Of a DNA stretch of 53,711 nt, positions 24,651 through 33,451 are shown piece by piece. A program made the translations under genes and the position numbers. The first letter of the stretch is position 1, and each line of letters opens with the position of its first letter. This DNA comes from Caryophanales bacterium UBA7278 (GTDB taxonomy: Bacteria; Bacillota_I; Bacilli_A; RFN20; CAG-826): NCBI GenBank assembly GCA_002472275.1, contig DKRQ01000005.1, forward strand, positions 1-53,711, written 5' to 3'. The notes below the pieces were generated by a model that made no database searches, had not been told where the DNA came from, and saw only the letters and a list, made by a program, of their open reading frames with translations.

Positions 24651-25290
24651 TGGTCGAAGAGAAAACGCCAAGTCTACTGATGTAATAGCCCGCGAAGCCG
24701 ATTGAACCCCAAAGGCAAATCAGAATGGTTTTGATTCGTTCGAACGTCTGGCTGACGTCCTTCCCTTTGTTGGCAATAGAGAAAAGAAGGGCGGGGAAAT
24801 AGCCTAGCGCCATGCAAAGGAACAGGGTGCACGCCAGTAGACGGGTGACGTCATGGACGTAATAAAGGAGGTTTTCCCACTTGCTCGAACGAATGCCGTT
24901 ATGGACGATGACCTCGAATACGGCCTGCATCGGACCTAGCAGGATCACGGCAAAGATGAATCCACCTAGCAAGGGATCGTCCCGTAAGTCGCCTCCGAAA
25001 GAGGGGACCCAGTCAACCAACCCGTGGAAAAGAAAGATCGCGATGGGAAAAGAAACCGAGAGCGCAACGAGGTCGGTGACGATGAATTCCTTGGCCGAGG
25101 CGAGGGGAAGGGGCGTTTCCGGGCCTTTTCGCCGCACCCTACCCACGATTTGAAGGATGATATCCGCCAAAGCGAGGACTGCGAAGAGCGAGAAAAGAAT
25201 GATTTGGAAGTAGCGCCCCGAAAGCCCGACCGAAAGCACAAGGCAAACTATGGATACGGCCAGGACGAACAAAGGCGCGACGAGGAACAT
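24640..25290 (-). CDS. five- to six-span membrane protein, function unknown
   Basis: A 216-residue protein with hydrophobic segments near residues 3-23, 28-48, 70-92, 107-128, 140-165 and 186-206, and no motif I recognise. The ATG at 25290 has no ribosome-binding site at a normal distance. It follows a promoter (TTGACG-16-CAAAAT) by 6 bases, so a leaderless mRNA is predicted. It stands alone, divergent from the ileS T-box. Confidence 0.65.
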   Translation of the reverse strand: MFLVAPLFVLAVSIVCLVLSVGLSGRYFQIILFSLFAVLALADIILQIVGRVRRKGPETPLPLASAKEFIVTDLVALSVSFPIAIFLFHGLVDWVPSFGGDLRDDPLLGGFIFAVILLGPMQAVFEVIVHNGIRSSKWENLLYYVHDVTRLLACTLFLCMALGYFPALLFSIANKGKDVSQTFERIKTILICLWGSIGFAGYYISRLGVFSSTKEK

Positions 25291-25296
25291 GAATTC

Positions 25297-25324
25297 ATTT
25301 TGCCCCCTATGCGGGTCCCGTCAA
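25297..25324 (-). promoter_or_regulatory. leaderless promoter of the minus-strand membrane protein
   Basis: On the minus strand TTGACG (25319-25324), a 16-base spacer, CAAAAT (25297-25302), then 6 bases and ATG. The predicted start point is the A of the ATG. Confidence 0.6.
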
Positions 25325-25339
25325 GAGACCTTGATAATG

Positions 25340-25369
25340 CTTGCTTAAAGCAAGAGGGGTGATTAGAAT
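25340..25369 (+). promoter_or_regulatory. ileS promoter with a palindrome over the -35 box
   Basis: TTGCTT (25341-25346), a 17-base spacer, TAGAAT (25364-25369). CTTGCTT-A-AAGCAAG (25340-25354) is a perfect palindrome covering the -35 box. Confidence 0.6.
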
Positions 25370-25375
25370 AGCCTA

Positions 25376-25585
25376 GGCCAAGACGAAGACAAAAAGCCGG
25401 GACAAAGACAGAGAGCCTTGCCGAAGCTGAGAAAAGGCGAGTCCCCGCATATCACTTCCGAGCCAATCCCCCGAACGGAGTAGGGGGGTCGTCCCTAGCG
25501 TTAATAGGACAATGAGCCCCTAGAAGTAGGGGGAAGCAGAGTGGTACCGCGCCCTAAAAGCGCCTTTGCGTGCCGCTTTTTTGTT
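25376..25585 (+). promoter_or_regulatory. T-box riboswitch of the ileS operon
   Basis: The T-box AGAGTGGTACCGCG is at 25538-25551. A terminator follows (AAAAGCG, 25557-25563, with CGCTTTT, 25574-25580, then T). An ATC at 25451-25453 is a plausible isoleucine specifier. The leader fills most of the 311-base gap before ileS. Confidence 0.92.
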
Positions 25586-25601
25586 TTCTGGAGGTAGCAT
25601 C

Positions 25602-28319
25602 ATGGACCTAAAAGCAACCCTTTCAATGCCTAATAGCGAATTCCCAATGAGGGCGGGGCTAGCCCAAAAGGAGCCCCTTCTCGTCGAGAAATGGCAAAGC
25701 ATCGACCTATACGGAAAGATGAACGCCGACCGAATCGACGCGCCCGTTTTCGTTCTTCACGATGGCCCGCCCTACGCTAACGGCGACATCCATTGCGGCC
25801 ACGCGCTCAACCGCTGCCTCAAGGACTTCATCGTCCGCTACAAGAACATGAGGGGCTTCCGCACCCCGTTCGTCTTCGGCTGGGACACCCATGGCCTCCC
25901 CATCGAGAACAAGGTCACGAAATCCGGCGTCGACAGGAAGAAGACCCCGATCGCCGAATTCCGCAAGATCTGCGCCGATTACGCCTTCACCCAGGTCGAC
26001 CGCCAGAAAGCCCAGATCCTCCGTCTAGGCTGCATCGGCGACTACAAGCATCCCTACATCACCCTCCTCCCCGAATTCGAGGCGAGGCAGATCGAGGTCT
26101 TCGCCAAAATGGCGATGAAAGGCCTCATCTTCAAGGGATTCAAGCCCGTCTATTGGTCCTGGAGCAGCGAGTCTGCTTTAGCAGAGGCCGAGGTCGAATA
26201 CCAAGACGTCACCTCCAAGACCCTCTATGTGCCCATCAAGGTCAAAAAGGGCAACGACAAGGTCCCAGACGACGCCTCCTTCGTCATCTGGACGACCACC
26301 CCGTGGACCCTTCCCTCCAACCAAGGCGTCACCCTTAACCCCAAATTCGAATACGGCGTCTATCAGACGAATAAGGGCAAGCTCATCTTCCTCACCTCTT
26401 TGGAGGAAACGCTGAGGGAAGAATGGAAGCTCACTTCGTGCGAGCTCCTTTCCACCTTCAAGGGCCAGGAAGCCGAGGGAGTCATCTGCCATCAGCCGAT
26501 CTATCCCGAGAAGGATAGCCTCGTCATGGTCGCCTCCTTCGTCACCGACGAAGCGGGCACCGGCTGCGTCCATACCGACTCTGACCACGGCAACGACGAC
26601 TTCAACGTCTGCCATAAATACGGCATCAAACCGCAGTGCCTCGTCGATGAGCATGGCGTCTACCATACCTTCGAGGGAGACCCGATCGATGGCGTCTTCT
26701 ACGAAAAGGTCAACGACATGATCGTGGATAGGCTGACCGCCGAAGGCAGGGTGCTTGCTAGAAACGACATCGTCCATAGTTATCCCCACGATTGGCGTAC
26801 CAAAAAGCCCGTCATCTACCGCGCGACCGCCCAATGGTTCTGCTCGATCGACCCGATCAGGGAGGACCTATTGAAGGCCATCAAGAAGGTCAAATGGATC
26901 CCCGCCTGGGGCGAGGCCAAGATGACCAACATGATCAAGGATAGGTCCGACTGGTGCATCTCCCGTCAGCGCGTCTGGGGCGTTCCTATCCCCATCATCT
27001 ACAATGAGGACGGCAGCCCGATCCTCGAACAAAGGGTCTTCGACCGCGTCAGGGACCTCTTCGCCAAACACGGCTCCAATTGCTGGTTCACGATGTCCGC
27101 GAAGGAAATCCTGCCCGAGGGGTACACGAACCCCGCTTCGCCTAATGGCGAATTCGTCAAGGAAAAGGACATCATGGACGTCTGGTTCGACTCGGGATCA
27201 AGTTGGAACACCGCCCTCATCGACCGTGGCGAGAAATACCCGGCCGACCTCTATCTAGAAGGCAACGACCAATATAGGGGCTGGTTCAACGCCTCCCTCA
27301 TCCTTTCCCTTGCCACGACCGGCGTCCCCGCGTTCAAGGCGGTCGCCACCCACGGCTGGGTCATGGACGAGAGTTGGCAGAAGATGTCCAAGAGCAGTGG
27401 GAACGGCATCGACCCGAACAAGCTGATCGGCCAATTCGGCGCGGACATCCTGCGCCTATGGGCGGGCTCGGTCGATTACCACGCCGACGCTAGGCTAAGC
27501 GAATCGATCGTCGCGACGGCCTCCGATAACTACAGAAAGATCCGCAACACCTTCAAGTTCATGCTCGGAAACCTCGATGGCTATAAGGAGGAAAAGGTCA
27601 CCTATTCCTTCGTCGACCGTTTCATCTTGGCTAGGCTTGAGGAGACCAAGAACAAAGTTCTTTCTTGCTACGATAACTATGATTTCCGCGGCGTGATCGA
27701 CGCGATTCTCGTCTTCGCTAGCGCCGACCTATCTTCCTTCTACCTCGACAATTCCAAGGACATCCTCTATTGCGACGCGCCTTCCTCTAATAGAAGGAAA
27801 GCGGTGGTGTCCGTCATCCATAAGTGCGCGAGGGACCTTTGTCTCCTCCTCAACCCGATCCTTCCCTTCACGATGGAGGAGGTCTATTCCTATCTCCCCG
27901 GGGAAAAGAAGGAATCGGTGCAGCTGGAGCGCATGCCTGAGGAGAGCCACGAGTTCGATGAGAAGGTCCTTAAGGAATACGCTTCCTTCATGGCCCTTCG
28001 CGACGTCGTCAACAAATCCCTAGAATCCGCCCGCGCGGAAGGCAAGATCGGCTCTAGCGCCGAGGCCGAGGCCAAGATCTCCGTCAAAGACGGAGAACTC
28101 TATGACCTTCTCTTATCTAGCGGCGAGGAAGCGGTCCGTAAGGCCTTCATCCTCTCCGCCGTCGAACTAGAAAAAGGCGAGGAGGACGGATGCGTCTCCA
28201 AACGCCACGACGCCACCCAGTGCCCCCGTTGCCGTCTCTACGTCGACGAGGTCGAGCAGGTGGAGGACGTCTGTCTTTGCCATAGGTGCGCCGAGGCCGT
28301 GAAGGAGAAAGGCGAATGA
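25602..28319 (+). CDS. ileS: isoleucyl-tRNA synthetase
   Basis: Class I synthetase of 905 residues that charges tRNA-Ile. The first ATP motif is HCGH in DGPPYANGDIHCGHALN (usual HIGH or HMGH; the cysteine is a small variation). The second is KMSKSSGNGIDP. The editing domain contains WTTTPWTLPSN. A C-terminal zinc finger, CPRC...CLCHRC, is of the bacterial type. The ATG at 25602 is preceded by GGAGG at 7 bases. An ATG at 25566 lies in the terminator and is rejected. lspA overlaps the stop by ATGA. Confidence 0.98.
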   Translation: MDLKATLSMPNSEFPMRAGLAQKEPLLVEKWQSIDLYGKMNADRIDAPVFVLHDGPPYANGDIHCGHALNRCLKDFIVRYKNMRGFRTPFVFGWDTHGLPIENKVTKSGVDRKKTPIAEFRKICADYAFTQVDRQKAQILRLGCIGDYKHPYITLLPEFEARQIEVFAKMAMKGLIFKGFKPVYWSWSSESALAEAEVEYQDVTSKTLYVPIKVKKGNDKVPDDASFVIWTTTPWTLPSNQGVTLNPKFEYGVYQTNKGKLIFLTSLEETLREEWKLTSCELLSTFKGQEAEGVICHQPIYPEKDSLVMVASFVTDEAGTGCVHTDSDHGNDDFNVCHKYGIKPQCLVDEHGVYHTFEGDPIDGVFYEKVNDMIVDRLTAEGRVLARNDIVHSYPHDWRTKKPVIYRATAQWFCSIDPIREDLLKAIKKVKWIPAWGEAKMTNMIKDRSDWCISRQRVWGVPIPIIYNEDGSPILEQRVFDRVRDLFAKHGSNCWFTMSAKEILPEGYTNPASPNGEFVKEKDIMDVWFDSGSSWNTALIDRGEKYPADLYLEGNDQYRGWFNASLILSLATTGVPAFKAVATHGWVMDESWQKMSKSSGNGIDPNKLIGQFGADILRLWAGSVDYHADARLSESIVATASDNYRKIRNTFKFMLGNLDGYKEEKVTYSFVDRFILARLEETKNKVLSCYDNYDFRGVIDAILVFASADLSSFYLDNSKDILYCDAPSSNRRKAVVSVIHKCARDLCLLLNPILPFTMEEVYSYLPGEKKESVQLERMPEESHEFDEKVLKEYASFMALRDVVNKSLESARAEGKIGSSAEAEAKISVKDGELYDLLLSSGEEAVRKAFILSAVELEKGEEDGCVSKRHDATQCPRCRLYVDEVEQVEDVCLCHRCAEAVKEKGE

Positions 28320-28996
28320 ACAAGGTTCTGGAGTTCGCCAAAAAGCACAAGAAGCTCCTCTTCTTCCTAGGAGGGGTCGTGCTTTTGATCATCCTCGACC
28401 AAGCCACCAAGTGGATCGCGCAGAACCTTCTCTCTAGCGTGGGCAATTCGGGCGTCGTCATCCCCAATTTCCTTTACTTCACCCTCTATCACAACACCAA
28501 GATCGCCTTCTCCTGGGGCATCGACGGGGTAGGGGGCAGGATCCTCAACATCGCGATTTCCCTCGTGATGTCGGTCGCGATCGCCCTCTATTGGGTCTTC
28601 CATGACAAGAAGTTCCGCTGGTACGAAAGGACCATCGCGATGCTTCTTCTCGCCGGGGCGGTGGGCAACCTCATCGACCGCGCCTTCTATTGGAGCCCGA
28701 TCGTCGGCTTCGACGGGGTCATCGACTTCATCCAGTTCTACCTCGGCGGCGGACCCAAATCCCCCGCGAGTTGGGTCAATCCCTTCGCGACCTTCAATAT
28801 GGCGGACGCCTATCTTTCGATCGGCATCGTCGCCTTGCTTATCTACCTCATCGTCGACATGATCAAAAACGGCGACAAATCCTACACGAAGGACCCGCGT
28901 TTAAACAAGAAGCCGCAAAGTATAGAGCAAAATAATGCTGATGGCGAAAATTCCGCCAACGATGAAGAAGCCAAATCTGGAGAACAAGGAGAGTGA
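28316..28996 (+). CDS. lspA: lipoprotein signal peptidase
   Basis: Aspartyl membrane protease that cuts prolipoproteins before the lipidated cysteine. The core has four membrane segments. The catalytic aspartates lie in the family blocks VGNLIDRAFY and FNMADAYLSIG. At 226 residues it is longer than the usual 150-170. The extra length is a hydrophilic tail (from about residue 185) rich in Asn, Glu and Lys. Its substrates in the window include the lipoproteins at 261, 23147 and 50494. ileS-lspA-rluD is a common gene order in Bacillota, and all three genes overlap here. Confidence 0.95.
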   Translation: MNKVLEFAKKHKKLLFFLGGVVLLIILDQATKWIAQNLLSSVGNSGVVIPNFLYFTLYHNTKIAFSWGIDGVGGRILNIAISLVMSVAIALYWVFHDKKFRWYERTIAMLLLAGAVGNLIDRAFYWSPIVGFDGVIDFIQFYLGGGPKSPASWVNPFATFNMADAYLSIGIVALLIYLIVDMIKNGDKSYTKDPRLNKKPQSIEQNNADGENSANDEEAKSGEQGE

Positions 28997-29904
28997 ACTC
29001 TTATAAAGTGGACGAAACCTATGTCGGAAAGCGCCTCGACGAGGCCGTTTTCGCCTTGGGTTGGACCCTCTCCAGGACCAAGGCCAGCGCCCTCATCAAG
29101 GAAGGCAAGGTCAAGGTTAACGGCAAGTTCGAGAAAGCCCATTATCTGCTAGAGGAAGGGGACGAGATCGAAGCCGAGGAAGCGGAGCAAAAACCCTCCT
29201 CCTTGAAGGCGGAATCCATCCCCCTTCAAATCATCTACGAGGACGAGGACATCCTGATCATCAATAAGCCCGCCGGCATGCTCGTCCACCCTGGCAACGG
29301 CCACGAGGACGGAACGATCGTCAACGCATTGCTAGGCAGGGGAGGCGACTTGGCCCAAAAGGGCGATTTGGTACGCCCCGGCATCGTCCACCGAATCGAT
29401 AAGGACACCTCGGGACTGCTCGCCATCGCCAAAACCGATTTGGCCTTCGCTAGTCTAAGCAAACAACTAAGCGACCATTCGATGCACCGCGAATACCTCG
29501 CCTTGGTCAAGGGCATCATTTATGAGGATGAGGGCAAGATCGACGCTCCGATCGGCAGGGATAGGAAATCCCCAACCAAAAACTGCGTGGATCTAAGAAA
29601 CGGCAAGGAATCTATCACCTATTTCTCGGTCAAGAAAAGATTCCGCAAATCCGACGTCACTTTGGTGGATTGCAGGCTCCTAACCGGCAGAACCCACCAA
29701 ATCAGGGTCCATATGGAATACATCGGGCATCCCGTGATAGGGGATCCCGTCTACGGCAGTGGCAACAGGAAGCTCTATGACAAAGGGCAGCTCCTCCATG
29801 CCTATCGTTTGACTTTGACGCATCCAAAAAGCGGGAAGCAGATGAGCTTCGAGGCTCCGCTTCCCGAGGAATTTGAATCGATTCTTTCCTCTTTAGAGGA
29901 ATAG
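28993..29904 (+). CDS. rluD: RluD-type 23S rRNA pseudouridine synthase
   Basis: Pseudouridine synthase of the RluA/RluD family, 303 residues. An N-terminal S4 RNA-binding domain (RLDEAVFALGWTLSRTKASAL) precedes the catalytic core, with the active-site block IVHRIDKDTSGLL and the RTHQIRVHM motif. The start is the GTG in a GTGA overlap with the lspA stop. The exact uridines modified cannot be told from sequence; RluD is the best match by order and length. Confidence 0.92.
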   Translation: MNSYKVDETYVGKRLDEAVFALGWTLSRTKASALIKEGKVKVNGKFEKAHYLLEEGDEIEAEEAEQKPSSLKAESIPLQIIYEDEDILIINKPAGMLVHPGNGHEDGTIVNALLGRGGDLAQKGDLVRPGIVHRIDKDTSGLLAIAKTDLAFASLSKQLSDHSMHREYLALVKGIIYEDEGKIDAPIGRDRKSPTKNCVDLRNGKESITYFSVKKRFRKSDVTLVDCRLLTGRTHQIRVHMEYIGHPVIGDPVYGSGNRKLYDKGQLLHAYRLTLTHPKSGKQMSFEAPLPEEFESILSSLEE

Positions 29905-29908
29905 TATG

Positions 29909-30127
29909 TTAAAGAAGCGCTAGCCTTTCTTCTTTGGCGGCCACGGGGTCTACCCCTTTGGCGACTCCAATGAGGGAATCGAAGATTTCGATTTTGCTCT
30001 TCCTCTTGGGCGCTATTTCGACGATTGGCTTTCCATAGCGCGTGACGAGGATGGCCTCCCCGTACTCGGCGAGGCGAAAGTAGTGGCTTTTCCGCTTTTT
30101 CAGATCGGTGATACTGACGGTGATCAT
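29909..30127 (-). CDS. Phd/YefM-type antitoxin without a toxin
   Basis: A 72-residue protein with the Phd/YefM fold: MITVSITDLKKRKSHYFRLA, then ILVTRYGKPIVEIAPK. Such antitoxins bind DNA and neutralise a toxin (Doc, YoeB or PIN domain) normally encoded next to them. Here the gene follows rnhC by 12 bases on the same strand and runs into the convergent rluD 4 bases after its stop, leaving no room for a toxin gene. The C-terminal third, which would hold the toxin, is retained. It is an orphan or has been recruited as a regulator. Confidence 0.8.
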   Translation of the reverse strand: MITVSITDLKKRKSHYFRLAEYGEAILVTRYGKPIVEIAPKRKSKIEIFDSLIGVAKGVDPVAAKEERLALL

Positions 30128-30139
30128 TGCTTCCCTCCC

Positions 30140-31045
30140 TTATATGACTTTCTTGAAATTGGCGAAGTTCGCCTTGCAAATGGACCTTAGTTCGTCGATT
30201 CCGTACTTCGAGACGAACCTTTTGGCGAACTCGTCCACGACGGGCCCGGCGCCTAGAGGGATGGTTACCCCGTATTTCTCGCCGATGGCTTCCATTTTCC
30301 TAAGGAAGGAATAACGGGCGATGATCGAGGCGGCGGCGACGGAAACGTAATGGAGCTCGCCTTTGACGGAGAAGTTCAGGTCCCTAAGGACCTCTTTTTC
30401 TTTCTTGAGGTAGGAAAAATAGACGCCCGGCTCGGCGAATTGGTCGATGTAGGCGTGCGCGTAACGGTGCTTCCTCTTCAGGTTCAATAGGACCGCGTTA
30501 TGCATCTTGGCCTTTATCGCGTTCATGTTGAGGCCCTGCTCATGGACCTCGTTGTATTTGGGGTTATCAAGGGAAAGGCTCGAGTAGTCGATACGGTTGA
30601 TGAGCGATTTGCCGATAGAGAGGATCTGCTCGTCGCTAAGTTTCTTGGAGTCGGTGACACCGAGTTCCTTCAAATAGGGGAGGTCTTTCTTTTCGACATA
30701 GGCGCCTACCACGATGACGGGACCGAAGAAATCGCCCGTTCCGACTTCGTCGGACCCGATTTGGGGGAACATTGATTTCGGGGCGCCGTCCTTCCTTTTT
30801 GGCCCATCCTCTTTGACGTAGCCGAAGATGGAGGCCTCGTATTCGGCCTTCTTGCCCTGAAATACGACTTTCCTTTTGCCCTCTTTGTCCCTTTTGGAAT
30901 AGACGGCGACGTGGCAATCCTCCGATTCCGCCTCGAGGATGATATAGGGGGAGGAGGGCTCCAAAAGGGAACCCGCGTAAAAATCCCCTAGCTTCCTTAG
31001 GGTCGCTTCGTCTAAAGATAACGTGACGGAGGTCTTTGCCTGCAT
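30140..31045 (-). CDS. rnhC: ribonuclease HIII
   Basis: RNase HIII removes RNA from RNA-DNA hybrids. The 301-residue protein has an N-terminal TBP-like substrate-binding domain (about 1-90) and the catalytic domain starting with IGSDEVGTGDFFGPVIV, which gives the first metal-binding Asp-Glu pair. The TDSKKLSDEQI block is also typical. The start is set by TAGAAT lying exactly 6 bases before the ATG, predicting a leaderless mRNA. It is divergent from mutS2, and both act in genome maintenance. Confidence 0.95.
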   Translation of the reverse strand: MQAKTSVTLSLDEATLRKLGDFYAGSLLEPSSPYIILEAESEDCHVAVYSKRDKEGKRKVVFQGKKAEYEASIFGYVKEDGPKRKDGAPKSMFPQIGSDEVGTGDFFGPVIVVGAYVEKKDLPYLKELGVTDSKKLSDEQILSIGKSLINRIDYSSLSLDNPKYNEVHEQGLNMNAIKAKMHNAVLLNLKRKHRYAHAYIDQFAEPGVYFSYLKKEKEVLRDLNFSVKGELHYVSVAAASIIARYSFLRKMEAIGEKYGVTIPLGAGPVVDEFAKRFVSKYGIDELRSICKANFANFKKVI

Positions 31046-31051
31046 AGGGTT

Positions 31052-31057
31052 ATTCTA
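31052..31057 (-). promoter_or_regulatory. leaderless promoter of rnhC (-10 box)
   Basis: On the minus strand TAGAAT, six bases, then ATG at 31045. TTCAGC at 31075-31080 with a 17-base spacer is a weak -35. There is no ribosome-binding site. Confidence 0.6.
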
Positions 31058-31106
31058 CTCCCTAAGGGCTTTGGGCTGAACAGGTTTTCCCATCGTTTCT
31101 TCTCTC

Positions 31107-31135
31107 CTTACAGGCGAGAAGATATGCGTTATCAT
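31107..31135 (+). promoter_or_regulatory. mutS2 promoter, near-leaderless
   Basis: CTTACA (31107-31112), a 17-base spacer, TATCAT (31130-31135). The predicted start near 31142 gives a leader of about 3 bases before the ATG at 31145, and no ribosome-binding site. Confidence 0.65.
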
Positions 31136-31144
31136 TTATAGGCC

Positions 31145-33451
31145 ATGCAGTCCGCTTACAGAGTTCTAGAAATCGAAAGGATATTGGAAAGGCTATCTTC
31201 CTTTTGCCAATCCGAAAAAGGCAAAAGGAAAGCCTTATCTTTAGATAAACTCCCGGAGGCGGAACTTAGGGAAGAGCTCATCCGCCTAGGAGAGGCCAAC
31301 GATTTGATCGCGGTCAACGGCCGCTTCCCGATCTCTCCTAGCGAGGACCTCGATAAGCCGATCGGCCTAGCCAAGAAAGGCGGCACCTTAAGCGAGGGCG
31401 ACCTAAGCAGGATCGCCGATGACTGCGAGTCGATGATTTCTTTAAGAAGATACCTATCCAAAGCCTCCCACGAAGGAAGGCTCGCCGAGCTTTCCGATTC
31501 GGTGAAAGGGGAAGAGGCAATCGCCGAGGAGGTCCGCCGCGTGATCGGGCCTAACCTCGAGGTGATGGATAAGGCCTCAACCGAGCTAAAGAGGATCCGC
31601 TCCTCCATCTCCAGGCTCACGAGGGAGCTTTCCTCCGCCTTGCCTGCCTTGCTCAAGAAATACGGACCCTATCTATCCGAATCGACCTTCTCCATGAGGG
31701 AAGGCCATTACGTCCTGCCCGTCGCCGACACCTACAAAAACAAGGTCAAAGGCATCGTCTACGGCATCTCCAATTCGGGTTCTTCGACCTTCATCGAGCC
31801 TAGCGAACTCGTCGACAAGGAAAACAAGATCGCCGAACTAGGCTATCAGGAAAAAGAGGAAATCAGGCGCATTCTGCACGAGATTTCCCTGAAAGTGGGG
31901 GACCACGCGGACAACTTGCTGCGGCAAAACGACGTTCTTTCCTATTTCGATTTCGTGGAGGGCAAGGTCCTCTATGGCGAATCTCTCCACGCGCATATGG
32001 GCGCCTTAAGCGAAGACGGCTCCTTGTTCATCCCCGAGGCGAGGCATCCTCTATTGGAGGCGGAGAAAGTCGTCCCCAATGGCTTCTCCCTATCCCCTAA
32101 CCGCAGGGTGCTCGTGATCTCGGGGCCTAACGCCGGCGGCAAAACCGTCGCCCTCAAGACGATCGGGGTGAGCTGCTACCTCTTCATGATGGGCATGATG
32201 GTCCCTTCCGGGCCCGGTTCTTTAATTCCCTATTTCAAGAAAATCCTCGTCGACATCGGGGATTCGCAGTCTATTGAGGCGTCCTTATCGACTTTCTCGG
32301 GCCATATGTCTGGCATCGCCGAGATATTGCGCCTATCGGGAGGCCGTGATTTGGTGCTATTAGACGAAATCGGCACGGGCACCTCCCCTAAGGAAGGCGA
32401 AGCGCTTGCCACCGCCATCGTCGAATTCCTTTTGCATAAGCACGCCTACGCGCTCGTTTCCTCCCACTTCGAGGGGCTCAAGGCCTTCGCGATGTCCTCC
32501 AAATTCATCGAAAACGCCTGCATGGGCATCGACCCGGATACGTTCACCCCGACCTACAAACTGATGCTAGGAATCCCCGGGGAGTCCTATGGACTCAAGG
32601 TCGCCGCGGGGCTAGGCATCCCTAGCGAAGTCATCTCTTCCGCGGAGAAGAAACTTAGCGAGAAGGGCGAGGGCTCGGTGAGTCAGGCCATCGGCAAGCT
32701 CACGCGCCTCACCAAGGAAAATGAGGCCCTTCAGGAAGAACTCAAAAAGCAAGAAGCCAAGATGGCCCTTAGGGAAAAGAAGCTGAAGGCGGAGGAAAAA
32801 GACCTAGAAAACCGCAAGGAGAACTACCTTTCCGACGTCAAATCCATCAAGGAGAAGATGCTGGAGGACGCCAAAGCCGAGATCGACGAGGCGATGGAGG
32901 CTCTCCGCGAGCCAGAACTCAAGCAACATAAGCTCGCCCACGCCAAGAGGAAGCTCCGCGACCTCGAGGAGCAGGAGAGCAGGACCTATTACGACGGTCC
33001 CGTCGAGGAAGGCGACTATGTCGAGATCCCCGATTACGAGATCGAGGGCATCGTGAGCAGGAAGAAGGGGAAGACCCTCTTCATTCAGACTTCCTCAGGC
33101 GCTTCCTTCCAGGTCGATGAGAATCGGGCCAGGAGGACCGACGCCCCCAAGGAAAAGCAAGAGGCCATTTCCGGCGCCCTTTTAGATTTAGTAGGGGGAG
33201 GTTCCCTTCCTTTGGAAGTGAATCTAATCGGGCTTCATGTCGACGAGGCCAAGGAAGAACTTTCCCATTATCTGGACCAGTGCCGTCTTAAGGGCTTCAA
33301 AAGGGTCAGGGTCATCCATGGCTTCGGCTCAGGGGCACTAAGGAAGATGACCCAGGATTACCTAAAGGCCAATTCGCGCTTCGTGGACCGATTCGAGGCC
33401 GCGGGTGAATTCGAAGGCGGTGCCGGCGCGACCGTGGTGTACCTCAAATGA
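31145..33451 (+). CDS. mutS2: endonuclease MutS2
   Basis: MutS-family ATPase with a C-terminal Smr nuclease, known to limit recombination and, in Bacillus, to act on collided ribosomes. It has 768 residues. Walker A is GPNAGGKTVALKTIG (about 327), the signature and Walker B region ends in LVLLDEIGTGTSP. A long coiled coil (about 510-610) leads to the Smr domain (from about 692) with the LIGLHVDEAKEEL start and the HGFGSGALRKM motif. uvrC overlaps its stop by 4 bases. Confidence 0.97.
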   Translation: MQSAYRVLEIERILERLSSFCQSEKGKRKALSLDKLPEAELREELIRLGEANDLIAVNGRFPISPSEDLDKPIGLAKKGGTLSEGDLSRIADDCESMISLRRYLSKASHEGRLAELSDSVKGEEAIAEEVRRVIGPNLEVMDKASTELKRIRSSISRLTRELSSALPALLKKYGPYLSESTFSMREGHYVLPVADTYKNKVKGIVYGISNSGSSTFIEPSELVDKENKIAELGYQEKEEIRRILHEISLKVGDHADNLLRQNDVLSYFDFVEGKVLYGESLHAHMGALSEDGSLFIPEARHPLLEAEKVVPNGFSLSPNRRVLVISGPNAGGKTVALKTIGVSCYLFMMGMMVPSGPGSLIPYFKKILVDIGDSQSIEASLSTFSGHMSGIAEILRLSGGRDLVLLDEIGTGTSPKEGEALATAIVEFLLHKHAYALVSSHFEGLKAFAMSSKFIENACMGIDPDTFTPTYKLMLGIPGESYGLKVAAGLGIPSEVISSAEKKLSEKGEGSVSQAIGKLTRLTKENEALQEELKKQEAKMALREKKLKAEEKDLENRKENYLSDVKSIKEKMLEDAKAEIDEAMEALREPELKQHKLAHAKRKLRDLEEQESRTYYDGPVEEGDYVEIPDYEIEGIVSRKKGKTLFIQTSSGASFQVDENRARRTDAPKEKQEAISGALLDLVGGGSLPLEVNLIGLHVDEAKEELSHYLDQCRLKGFKRVRVIHGFGSGALRKMTQDYLKANSRFVDRFEAAGEFEGGAGATVVYLK

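Noticed and set aside
25566..25601. Upstream ATG for ileS
   Set aside because: It lies inside the T-box terminator; the ATG at 25602 has GGAGG.
29904..30140. Toxin gene next to the Phd-type antitoxin
   Set aside because: The gaps of 4 and 12 bases leave no room, and no frame within the neighbours looks like a toxin.
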